NCBI GenBank assembly: GCA_900548895.1
Contig: URLZ01000064.1
Location: 1-5,278 of the forward strand
From: an uncultured Akkermansia sp.
GTDB taxonomy: Bacteria > Verrucomicrobiota > Verrucomicrobiia > Verrucomicrobiales > Akkermansiaceae
Length of the DNA: 5,278 nucleotides
Direction of reading: 5' to 3'
Part shown: piece after piece, positions 1 to 5,278 of the stretch
How positions within the stretch are numbered: the first letter of the stretch is position 1
How the letters are laid out: each line of letters starts with the position of its first letter
Program-made: the position numbers and the translations under genes
The notes under the pieces: generated by a model
What the model saw: the letters and a program-made list of their open reading frames with translations, nothing else
Database searches by the model: none
What the model was told of the DNA's origin: nothing

Positions 1-71
1 CTGCGCATGTCCCTTTCTCGCTCGATTTATGGTGCGGATTTTTGTCCGTGTGCGGCCTCGTCATCTTCATC
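1..71. other. Left flank of the CRISPR array, possible leader
   Basis: This is the sequence on the 5' side of the array as defined by crRNA direction, so it is where a leader would be expected. I see no convincing gene and no clear -35/-10 pair in it. A short CGGA/TCCG inverted pair around 35-47 encloses a T-run but is too weak to call a terminator. The window edge cuts this region, so the leader may extend further left. The leader role is inferred only from array orientation. Confidence 0.3.
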
Positions 72-567
72 GTTTTGCCTTGATTCCAACGACAGGCATG
101 GTACACTTATTCCTGCTAGCTGCTATATCGTTCCGTAGTTTTGCCTTGATTCCAACGACAGGCATGGTACACTCAATCGACATCTCGCCCTTGCTTGCTT
201 TTGTTTTGCCTTGATTCCAACGACAGGCATGGTACACTAGCAATCGCAGCGGCGGGGCCTCGTCTTTGTTTTGCCTTGATTCCAACGACAGGCATGGTAC
301 ACTGAAAACGAACGAAGAGAAAGAGGAACCCTCGTTTTGCCTTGATTCCAACGACAGGCATGGTACACTCTTTTCGTCGCCGAAGGCCTTGGCCAGCCAG
401 TTTTGCCTTGATTCCAACGACAGGCATGGTACACTCAGACGGGCCAGCAGACAACCCCGGCCGCCGTTTTGCCTTGATTCCAACGACAGGCATGGTACAC
501 TGAATGAAAGCGGAACCTTGTGAGGAACCTTGTTTTGCCTTGATTCCAACGACAGGCATGGTACACT
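72..567 (+). CRISPR. Type II-C CRISPR array, 8 repeats and 7 spacers
   Basis: Eight identical 36-nt repeats begin GTTTTGCCTTGATTCC and end GGCATGGTACACT. They start at 72, 138, 203, 268, 334, 400, 466 and 532. The seven spacers are 108-137, 174-202, 239-267, 304-333, 370-399, 436-465 and 502-531: five of 30 nt and two of 29 nt, the short size typical of type II. All spacers differ. The direction is set by the tracrRNA at 5035-5142, whose anti-repeat pairs with repeat nt 1-16; crRNAs are therefore read on the + strand as spacer followed by the 5' part of the repeat. No repeat is degenerate at either end, so the acquisition end cannot be told from decay within the array. Transcription runs toward the 3' end of the oppositely oriented cas2. 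Spacer targets cannot be named without a search. Confidence 0.98.
80..107 (+). promoter_or_regulatory. Putative promoter inside each CRISPR repeat (first copy shown)
   Basis: Within the repeat, TTGATT (80-85) matches the -35 consensus at 4 of 6. It is followed after 16 nt by TACACT (102-107), 4 of 6 for the -10, preceded by TGG, which makes an extended -10. The same element recurs in all eight repeats and ends exactly at the repeat edge, so transcription would start about 6-8 nt into each spacer. Established knowledge: N. meningitidis and C. jejuni II-C repeats end in comparable extended -10 boxes that drive individual crRNAs. That this repeat works the same way is inference. Confidence 0.55.
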
Positions 568-587
568 AGGCACCATGCCTGTCGTTG
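547..587 (+). repeat. Perfect 16-bp inverted repeat between the last CRISPR repeat and the array's downstream flank
   Basis: CAACGACAGGCATGGT (547-562, nt 16-31 of the last repeat) is exactly complementary to ACCATGCCTGTCGTTG at 572-587, with a 9-nt loop (563-571). A + strand transcript would form a stable hairpin at the 3' end of the array, and a - strand transcript running past cas2 would too. Neither side has a T-run, so it is not a standard intrinsic terminator. It leaves repeat nt 1-15 free, so tracrRNA could still pair with the last crRNA. A second small hairpin, CGTTG/CAACG (583-587 with 593-597), competes with it. Confidence 0.8.
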
Positions 588-598
588 TCTATCAACGC
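572..598 (-). repeat. Degenerate, inverted partial CRISPR repeat downstream of the array
   Basis: Read on the - strand, this stretch matches the repeat exactly for 16 nt (repeat nt 16-31). After a one-base insertion it keeps a further block, GC-TTGAT (7 of 8 positions) in the correct relative place. The last five repeat bases are lost. It therefore looks like a decayed repeat in the opposite orientation, or equivalently an anti-repeat on the + strand, rather than a chance palindrome. No tracrRNA-like body or terminator follows it before the cas2 end, so it is probably a remnant or a structural element, not a second tracrRNA gene. Confidence 0.6.
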
Positions 599-623
599 TT
601 CCGCGAGATTCTCGGCAAACGGG

Positions 624-962
624 CTACCACAGGAGGAGCTGCTCCGCCGGCTGCTCTGGCGAAGGATCATCTGGAGGGTCATCGCCGTAAAACAGAAAAG
701 TCTTCTGCCACTGGATGTTCGTGACGAACAGGCAGCGCACGCGCCCCCTGGGCGGCAGAAAGCTCTTGAGACGGCGCATGTGCGTGAGCACGCGATCGTG
801 CGTCACGCAGCCGCGCGCGTAGACGCTGTACTGGATCATCAGGTAGCCGTCTTCCAGCAGGCGCTTGCGGAAGAGCGCGGCGTTCCGGCGCTCGATCGGC
901 GTCAGCGTCGGGAGATCAAACATGACGACGAGCCATCCCATTTTATAGTTGAGAGTATCCAT
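624..962 (-). CDS. cas2: CRISPR-associated protein Cas2
   Basis: This 112-aa protein is the Cas2 partner of Cas1 in the spacer-integration complex, where a Cas2 dimer bridges two Cas1 dimers. The N-terminal strand GWLVVMFDLPT (residues 9-19) carries the conserved Asp at residue 16. It is followed by an ERRNAALFRKRLLEDGY helix and the LMIQYSVYARGC strand, the standard ferredoxin-like Cas2 layout; the C-terminal tail is Pro/Asp-rich. Length is normal for the family. The start at 962 lies 61 nt inside cas1; Met8 (941) and Met14 (923) are alternatives. I prefer 962 because type II Cas2 proteins usually have several residues before the first strand. No clear Shine-Dalgarno sequence is visible, so translation is probably coupled to cas1. 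It is the last gene of the operon, and its stop (TAG) faces the CRISPR array. Confidence 0.95.
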   Translation of the reverse strand: MDTLNYKMGWLVVMFDLPTLTPIERRNAALFRKRLLEDGYLMIQYSVYARGCVTHDRVLTHMRRLKSFLPPRGRVRCLFVTNIQWQKTFLFYGDDPPDDPSPEQPAEQLLLW

Positions 963-1861
963 GGTTCGTAAGGGCTGCTCTGCCCGGCCAGCACCGCGGC
1001 GCGAAAGGAGCGCAGCACAAGCTCGATCACGTGGCGCAGCTCGTGGGATCCCTGCCGGTAATCGACGCGCAGCAGGAGGGTGCTCAGGATGTGCCGGCGG
1101 TAGGCGGTTGAGATTTCGGCGGCTTCGGCGTCGCTTTTTCCCTCGGCGCGCATCTGCTCTATCCAGCGCATCACCTGGGCGTCAAACAGGGGTCGGAAGG
1201 GCTCCATGAGGTCATAGGCCAGAGGGGCGGAGCGCGCCCGTGCGCAGTGGTGGATGCCGAAGCAGGGGTCGAGCCCCACGGCAAAGAGCCGCCCCGAGAC
1301 AAAGGAGAGCAAAACGGCGTAGGCGTAGTTCAAGAGGGCGTTAAAGCCCCCGGCGCTGCGCCCGCGCCGGAAGTCCGGCGCAGAGACGGTGGCAGCGAAG
1401 TTCCTCCAGTACAGGCGTGCCGTTTCCGCTTCGCGGAAGTCTTTGTCGCCGAAGGCCAGTTGCCTCATGGCGGCGATGTCGGTGCCGGCGGGGTTCCATT
1501 GCTCGGCGACGGCTGCCTGGTTGGCGCATTTGGCCGTGACGGTTTTGCTCCAGAGGCGCCGGCTCAGTTGCGGCGGCATGCGCCCGAGGTGGCGCAGCAG
1601 GGCTGTGTCCGTGGCGCGAGAGGCCGGCAACAGCAGGGCTGCGGGTTTGCCCTGCTCGCAGAGCACGAGACCGATCCCCTCGAGGGCGACCCGGGTGAGG
1701 AAGTGCAGGCTGAGCTCGCACCGGTAGGCGCTGATGACGATGGAGGCGACGTCTTCCAGCGGCACGCTGCGCCGGCTCGCGCCGGTTTGCATGCAAAGCT
1801 GCCCTCGGGAGACGCTGAGGCGGCATCCTTCTTCATCGATGGAGATGATGTGGTAGGACAT
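902..1861 (-). CDS. cas1: CRISPR-associated endonuclease/integrase Cas1, type II
   Basis: This 319-aa metal-dependent integrase inserts new spacers at the leader-repeat junction together with Cas2. The N-terminal beta domain (about 1-85) includes the VPLEDVASIVIS stretch. The all-alpha catalytic domain follows, with the three conserved sites visible: Glu144 in EAETARLYW, a His in GIHH (probably His205), and Asp217/Glu220 in DLMEPFRP. Length is usual for type II Cas1. The ATG at 1861 comes one base after the cas9 stop (TGATATG) with no Shine-Dalgarno sequence, so translation is probably coupled to cas9. The 3' end overlaps cas2 by 61 nt; the last 20 or so residues (after SPYEPWILS) are poorly conserved in type and may simply be a consequence of the overlap. 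All catalytic residues are present, so adaptation is probably functional. Confidence 0.96.
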   Translation of the reverse strand: MSYHIISIDEEGCRLSVSRGQLCMQTGASRRSVPLEDVASIVISAYRCELSLHFLTRVALEGIGLVLCEQGKPAALLLPASRATDTALLRHLGRMPPQLSRRLWSKTVTAKCANQAAVAEQWNPAGTDIAAMRQLAFGDKDFREAETARLYWRNFAATVSAPDFRRGRSAGGFNALLNYAYAVLLSFVSGRLFAVGLDPCFGIHHCARARSAPLAYDLMEPFRPLFDAQVMRWIEQMRAEGKSDAEAAEISTAYRRHILSTLLLRVDYRQGSHELRHVIELVLRSFRAAVLAGQSSPYEPWILSTIKWDGSSSCLISRR

Positions 1862-1862
1862 A

Positions 1863-4800
1863 TCAGAAATCGCCGGTGTAGCGGTGCGCGAGAATTTCTG
1901 CGCCGATCCGAAGCAGGGTGTTCACTCGCACGTTGCTCCAGTTGTCGGGATGCGTCTCGAGGGGCCGGGCTGAGGAGGGCCGCTGCAGGTCGACAAGCAA
2001 CCCCTTTTCTGTTGATTCCTTGATAGATACGACGCGCCAGAGCCCCTCTCGATCGGGGTAATGAGGTGAGGACGGCAGACGGATGAGGTCTCCCGCACGA
2101 AGGAGGCGCACGGGCTTGCCGCCGTTCTGACCGCGCAGTTCCGCGAGTTGTTTGTATACGCGGTGGTGGCGAATGAGCGTGGGCTCGGGGTCGAGCGCGA
2201 TGGCGTAGTTTTTCTCGATGACGAGGGCGGCTTTCATGGGGCGCAGTTTTGAGTCCTCCCTCAGGCCGATGATTTTGGAGAGGGGTGGGGCATCGTAGGG
2301 CTTCACTTTTCGCTCTTTCGTGTTGCCGGATTTGGCTCGACGCTCGGCTTTTTTGCGCTTGGCCTCTTCGCTCTCCGGCCGCTTCTTCAGGAAGACGATC
2401 TCCGTTCCCTTTTCCTCTCCAACGCCGAGGATGCGTTTGTAGTTGGCTTCGAGCTTTGCTCCGCTCATGTCGGCCGGGATGTGCTGCACGACTCGGTTTT
2501 CCGCCAGAGCGGCCGACAGCGTGTCGAGGGTCTCTTGCGGAACGTTGTTGAGCTGAAGTTGGTGCTTGGGGGTGATGCTGTAGAGGCCGGGGCGGAGGTT
2601 GTCCCGCAGGGCCTGTTCGTCCTGTTCGCTGAGGCGGCGGCTGATCAGGGCGTTCCAGATGCGTCCGTTGGTGCCGCCGGGAATGAGGATGCGCGCCAGT
2701 CCGAGGGCGGCGGCATCGATGGCGTGGTGCAGGTGGGTCCGGGAGCGGATGTCTTCTTTGCTGAGGTCTTTGAAGTTTTCCGCGGGCGCGGTGCCGTTGC
2801 GGGCGGCGGCGGCATCAAGGCAGCCGAAGAGTTTCCAGGACCGCCGCAGCTCGGCGGTGACGCGTCCCGGGATCATGGCGACGGTGACTTGGGGGGCGCA
2901 GCGGCGCACGACGCGGGCGGCCAGACGCATGAGCTGCGAGCTCTGGGTCATCTGGCCTTCGGTGAAGGCGGTGACTTGGTTGTTTTCTCCGAAGCGTTCC
3001 ATCATCAGCAGTTTTTTTCGGGTGGCGGTGCGCGATTTGTCGTGCGGATTTTTGCTGACGCGCAGGTTTTTGACGAGTTCGGTGTACTCGGCTTCTTTCA
3101 GGATGGTGAGATGGGGTGCCCCGGGGACGCTCTGCCCGCCGCACTCGCGGATGAATTGCAGGGCGGTGCGCTTGTTTTTGAAGTTGTTGACTTCTCGGAA
3201 GGTTAAAACGAGGGCGGCCATGGAGTCGGTGCGGCGGTCGGAGCGCGGGATGATGTGCTCTTTTTCCAGATAGGGGAGGTCTCGCGCGCTGTATTGCATG
3301 CCGGTGAAGGGGCATTTCCAATCCATGTCGAGGGCGATGCGGCATTTGCGGATGAGGTTGGCATTGAGCGGCGGCAGGCTGTCGCCCCCGCTCTCGCCGC
3401 GCAGTTTTTCGTAGTAGCTGACGGCGGCGTGAAAGGATTGCATTTTTTCCGATTCTTTGATTTTGATGGCCTTGTTGCTCAAGCCGGCGTAGCTTCGCAC
3501 TTCGCGCCCGACTTCGATGCAGCAGTGGCTGACTTGAGCGGGGTCGCCGCCGGCGTAGCGCTCGATCATTTCCCGCACGAGCCGCCCGAGGATGAGGAGG
3601 CGATGCCGGACGAGCGGGTTGTTGGTCTGGCTGTCGAGGCTGCGGGCGACGAGATGGCGGTTGACCTCGGAGTTGGGGTCGGCGATGCAGTAGAGGGTGC
3701 CGTCCTGCGCTTTCTCTTCGCCCTCCGGATGCAGAAGGCTGCGCGCGGGCTTGCAGGGGTCTTCGCCGCGCAGGATTTCGTCTATGACGCGGCGCAGCAC
3801 GGGGCGAGCATAGGGGGCGCGCCCGCTCGCTTTGTCGCGGCTGTCTTTATCGGGCACCAGAATCAGGGCTTTATCGGCGCTGTCGACGAGGTCGAAGTAG
3901 TTGTCGAAGTTGCTGTTCTTGATGTCGATGTGGCGGCTGAGCAGTTTCCTGAAGCTTGTTTTGGTCAGTTTTTTGGCTCGGACGGCTTCCTGCATGAGGG
4001 TTTGCCTGAGGGCGGCGCTGAGGGGTTCTCCGTGTTCGCGCAGGTTGGCCAGGATGCGGGCGAAGCGGTATCGGTAGAATTCGGGGCAGTCGGCTTTGGG
4101 GACTTTGGCCATTTTGTCGGCTTGGCGGCGGGCGTCGCTTTCGGATTTGCCGGCTTCGAGGGCGCTGCGGTATTCGCTCTCCCACGTGATGGGGCAGCGC
4201 GCGATGATGCGGTTGTCGAAGCGGGGGACGAGCTGGCCGAAGAGGACGGAGTCTCTGTAGCGCCGCGGGAGGATCACGCCGCAGGCGGCGAGTTCTTCGC
4301 TCTGCAATGCGGCTTCGTTCAGCAGCAGATTGGCCACGGCTGTGGGGAGGGGGCTGTTGGAGATGATGTTTTGCACTTCGCTCTCGACGACGCGCCGCGG
4401 GAAGGCCCAGTTGCACTGTCGGTACTTGGGGGAAGCTACGGTGAAGTCGGCGGCGGCGGCTTCTGTATTGAGGCCCAGAAAGGCGGTGATGGTTTCGGCC
4501 ATGGATGAGGTGCCGTACTGCGCCATAGCTTTTTTGGCTGCGCTGACGCGCTTGGCGTCTTCCTGTTCCTCTTCGCTTGCTTTGCCCTGATCGTTGGTCC
4601 ACAGTGTGTTGCCGTCGTAGCCGCGATTGTGGGCGTACCAGCGCAGGATGTGCCAGGTTTCCAGCAGGCTCAGGCGTGCTTTGCCCTGGAGGGCCCGCGC
4701 GGCCAGCCAGAAGGGGGCGGGGTGACCGGGGGCCGCGAGCTCTTCGCGGCTGAGCAGTCCGCTGTGGCTGAGGATCTGGGCCATTCTGGCGATGCGCTTG

Positions 4801-4991
4801 CGCCGCGCGCGTATGGTGCGCCGCATCCGCCGGTAGGCGCGGCGCTCTGAGGCGAGGCAGTCATCAGCGCCGAAAATGACGACGCCAGCGGCCTTGACGC
4901 GGGGGGCTTCTTCTTTGTCGGCGGGGTTCTCGATCACGCTCCATCCGATGGAGGCGTATCCTATATCAAAAGAAAAGGTGAGTTTATTCAT
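1863..4991 (-). CDS. cas9: Cas9 RNA-guided endonuclease, compact type II-C
   Basis: This 1042-aa protein is the crRNA:tracrRNA-guided double-strand DNA nuclease of interference. Numbered from the ATG at 4991: RuvC-I with Asp9 in FSFDIGYASIGW; an Arg-rich bridge helix (about 48-72); a REC lobe (about 75-470) much shorter than in S. pyogenes Cas9; RuvC-II with Glu493 in CIEVGRE; an HNH domain (about 545-665) with CPFTG, His579 in EKEHIIP and Asn602 in the N-x-x-K motif; RuvC-III with His756 and Asp759 in HLHHAIDAA; and a C-terminal wedge/PAM-interacting region (about 800-1042) ending in WRVVSI and LLVDLQRP strands. A Lys/Arg/Glu-rich stretch (869-898) looks like a flexible linker. All nuclease residues are intact. 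From memory it resembles Akkermansia Cas9. The frame is open upstream to 5213, but that would read through the tracrRNA gene, while MNKLTFSFDIG is the normal Cas9 N-terminus, so 4991 is chosen. Its ribosome site is weak (AGAAG, 14 nt upstream). It is first in the cas9-cas1-cas2 operon. Confidence 0.97.
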   Translation of the reverse strand: MNKLTFSFDIGYASIGWSVIENPADKEEAPRVKAAGVVIFGADDCLASERRAYRRMRRTIRARRKRIARMAQILSHSGLLSREELAAPGHPAPFWLAARALQGKARLSLLETWHILRWYAHNRGYDGNTLWTNDQGKASEEEQEDAKRVSAAKKAMAQYGTSSMAETITAFLGLNTEAAAADFTVASPKYRQCNWAFPRRVVESEVQNIISNSPLPTAVANLLLNEAALQSEELAACGVILPRRYRDSVLFGQLVPRFDNRIIARCPITWESEYRSALEAGKSESDARRQADKMAKVPKADCPEFYRYRFARILANLREHGEPLSAALRQTLMQEAVRAKKLTKTSFRKLLSRHIDIKNSNFDNYFDLVDSADKALILVPDKDSRDKASGRAPYARPVLRRVIDEILRGEDPCKPARSLLHPEGEEKAQDGTLYCIADPNSEVNRHLVARSLDSQTNNPLVRHRLLILGRLVREMIERYAGGDPAQVSHCCIEVGREVRSYAGLSNKAIKIKESEKMQSFHAAVSYYEKLRGESGGDSLPPLNANLIRKCRIALDMDWKCPFTGMQYSARDLPYLEKEHIIPRSDRRTDSMAALVLTFREVNNFKNKRTALQFIRECGGQSVPGAPHLTILKEAEYTELVKNLRVSKNPHDKSRTATRKKLLMMERFGENNQVTAFTEGQMTQSSQLMRLAARVVRRCAPQVTVAMIPGRVTAELRRSWKLFGCLDAAAARNGTAPAENFKDLSKEDIRSRTHLHHAIDAAALGLARILIPGGTNGRIWNALISRRLSEQDEQALRDNLRPGLYSITPKHQLQLNNVPQETLDTLSAALAENRVVQHIPADMSGAKLEANYKRILGVGEEKGTEIVFLKKRPESEEAKRKKAERRAKSGNTKERKVKPYDAPPLSKIIGLREDSKLRPMKAALVIEKNYAIALDPEPTLIRHHRVYKQLAELRGQNGGKPVRLLRAGDLIRLPSSPHYPDREGLWRVVSIKESTEKGLLVDLQRPSSARPLETHPDNWSNVRVNTLLRIGAEILAHRYTGDF

Positions 4992-4999
4992 GTTGGGTA

Positions 5000-5028
5000 T
5001 TGACACTTCTGCGAGTGTGTCATATAAT
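5000..5028 (+). promoter_or_regulatory. Consensus sigma70 promoter of the tracrRNA gene
   Basis: TTGACA (5000-5005) and TATAAT (5023-5028) are both 6 of 6 and are separated by the optimal 17 nt. The predicted start, 7 nt after the -10, is at about 5035, exactly where the anti-repeat GGAATC begins. The -35 lies only 8 bases upstream of the cas9 ATG on the other strand, inside the cas9 5' untranslated region, so polymerase on this promoter could interfere with cas9 expression. Confidence 0.92.
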
Positions 5029-5042
5029 CGCTCCGGAATCAA
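5014..5042 (-). promoter_or_regulatory. Possible cas9 operon promoter derived from a CRISPR repeat
   Basis: On the - strand TTGATT (5042-5037) and the extended -10-like TGACACACT (5022-5014) stand in the same relation as the elements of the array repeat, with 17 rather than 16 nt between the hexamers. CACACT matches only 3 of 6 to TATAAT. Transcription would start near 5007, giving a leader of about 16 nt with little room for a ribosome site. The element overlaps the tracrRNA -10, so both promoters would compete. This is tentative; a promoter further upstream is also possible. Confidence 0.3.
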
Positions 5043-5050
5043 GACAAAAT
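5014..5050 (-). repeat. Decayed inverted CRISPR repeat spanning the tracrRNA -10 and anti-repeat
   Basis: Compared with the reverse complement of the array repeat, AGTGTGTCAT (5014-5023) matches 8 of 10 to its first ten bases. A diverged middle keeps TCG-T with small gaps, and 5035-5050 matches 14 of 16 to its end. The total length of 37 is nearly the 36 of the repeat. The stretch therefore appears to be a whole repeat in inverted orientation whose middle has become the TATAAT box. Read on the - strand it retains TTGATT (5042-5037) and TGACACACT (5022-5014), 17 nt apart, the counterpart of the repeat-internal promoter pointing toward cas9. Confidence 0.6.
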
Positions 5051-5142
5051 TTGAGATGCAAGCCGCTTCCCTGTTGGAGCTTGTCCAACACATCGGTCTC
5101 AAGAGCATTTGATCCGGCCCTCCTTCGGGAGGGCTTTTTTTT
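5035..5142 (+). ncRNA. tracrRNA
   Basis: This RNA of about 108 nt pairs with the crRNA repeat and scaffolds Cas9. The 5' end GGAATCAAGACAAAAT (5035-5050) is complementary to repeat nt 1-16 with one A-C mismatch (repeat C7) and a terminal G-U pair. The body can fold into UUGAG/CUCAA (5051-5055 with 5098-5102) plus AUG/CAU (5056-5058 with 5091-5093), enclosing a 7-bp hairpin UGUUGGA/UCCAACA (5072-5078 with 5084-5090). It ends in an intrinsic terminator hairpin. It has a perfect promoter at 5000-5028 and lies directly upstream of cas9 on the opposite strand. The anti-repeat, promoter and terminator agree with each other, so the assignment is firm; exact ends and folds are predicted by eye. Confidence 0.93.
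5117..5142 (+). terminator. Intrinsic terminator of the tracrRNA
   Basis: GCCCTCC (5117-5123), a TTCG tetraloop, and GGAGGGC (5128-5134) form a perfect 7-bp GC-rich stem followed directly by eight T (5135-5142). The hairpin is likely also part of the mature tracrRNA, as the terminator stem is in other Cas9 systems. Confidence 0.95.
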
Positions 5143-5278
5143 GCTCGGCCGGCGGTGATGGTCGCGCAGCGGGGCAGGTGCTGTCGAGCCTGCTGCATGG
5201 CTCTGATCCGCATGAGGATGAGACGGGTCTCGAGCTGTTTTGTTGAGCCTCAGGAGACCTTCGGCAAACAAAAAAACT
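5143..5278. other. Right flank with no supported gene
   Basis: These 136 bases beyond the tracrRNA terminator contain no supported gene. A 6-bp inverted pair, GGTCTC (5226-5231) and GAGACC (5254-5259), has a 22-nt loop and is weak. The run of A at 5270-5276 would be a T-run on the - strand and could belong to a terminator of a gene beyond the window edge, but its hairpin would lie outside the window. Confidence 0.4.

Noticed and set aside
3..38. Possible degenerate extra repeat left of the array (ATGGTGC resembling ATGGTAC)
   Set aside because: Only about 12 of 36 positions match, little above chance, and the implied spacer would be 33 nt rather than 29-30.
67..576. Repetitive - strand frame (169 aa) across the array, and similar frames there
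   Set aside because: The protein repeat (PCLSLESRQN and variants) is just the CRISPR repeat translated. Spacers of 29-30 nt plus a 36-nt repeat keep frames open by chance.
572..640. Second tracrRNA gene starting at the inverted repeat copy after the array
   Set aside because: It pairs mostly with the discarded 3' half of the repeat, has no clear promoter of its own, and is followed by cas2 coding sequence rather than a tracr body and terminator.
1445..1457. 13-nt identity (GTCGCCGAAGGCC) between spacer 5 and cas1, suggesting self-targeting
   Set aside because: The match covers spacer nt 7-19 only and leaves out the 3' PAM-proximal seed that Cas9 needs. Chance matching among GC-rich sequence is plausible.
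1247..2023. + strand frame (258 aa) opposite cas1 and the cas9 3' end
   Set aside because: Antisense shadow of cas1, which has all its catalytic residues; low-complexity Gly/Ala/Arg-rich product.
3255..4508. Long + strand frame (417 aa) opposite cas9
   Set aside because: It is antisense to conserved Cas9 sequence. Its Ala/Val/Gly/Phe-rich composition is the shadow expected from GC-rich codon use, with no recognisable domain.
1863..5213. Longer cas9 reading frame starting at 5213 (1116 aa)
   Set aside because: The extra 74 residues are translated from the antisense of the tracrRNA, its promoter and terminator. MNKLTFSFDIG at 4991 is the canonical Cas9 start next to RuvC-I.
5020..5271. 83-aa - strand frame at the right edge
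   Set aside because: It covers the tracrRNA gene, has no ribosome site or recognisable sequence, and ends in the promoter region.

Overview
The window is a complete, compact type II-C CRISPR-Cas9 locus. Left to right it holds an eight-repeat CRISPR array (+ strand, 72-567), a degenerate inverted copy of the repeat just beyond it, cas2, cas1 and cas9 as a tight operon on the - strand (cas9 first; 4991 down to 624), and a tracrRNA gene on the + strand (about 5035-5142), divergent from cas9. There is no csn2 and no cas4, which is why I call it II-C. No other protein gene is supported.

The organism looks like a fairly GC-rich bacterium. From memory, the Cas9 (1042 aa) closely resembles the Akkermansia muciniphila Cas9 family in many blocks, for example WYAHNRGYD, FGQLxPRFDNRII, KVPxAxCPEFYxYR, GRAPYARxVL, LTF/W..VN, THLHHAxDA and EQNGGKPVR-like. 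A verrucomicrobial or related gut/environmental host is therefore my best guess. This is recall, not a search result.

How it works together: Cas1 and Cas2 form the adaptation integrase that extends the array. The array is read left to right, as shown by the tracrRNA: its 5' end (5035-5050) is complementary to the first 16 nt of the repeat, the part retained in type II crRNAs. tracrRNA:crRNA pairs load Cas9, whose RuvC and HNH catalytic residues are all present. The array and the cas operon are convergent; tracrRNA and cas9 are divergent and share a control region of about 45 bp.

The most interesting features are in the non-coding parts. (1) Each repeat ends in an extended -10-like sequence with a -35-like element 16 nt upstream, suggesting that every repeat carries its own promoter, as known for Neisseria and Campylobacter II-C arrays. 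(2) A partial inverted repeat copy after the last repeat makes a perfect 16-bp hairpin with it. (3) The tracrRNA has a perfect-consensus sigma70 promoter (TTGACA-17-TATAAT). Its -10 lies inside what looks like a decayed, inverted, full-length CRISPR repeat, so the tracrRNA promoter and possibly the cas9 promoter appear to have evolved from a repeat.
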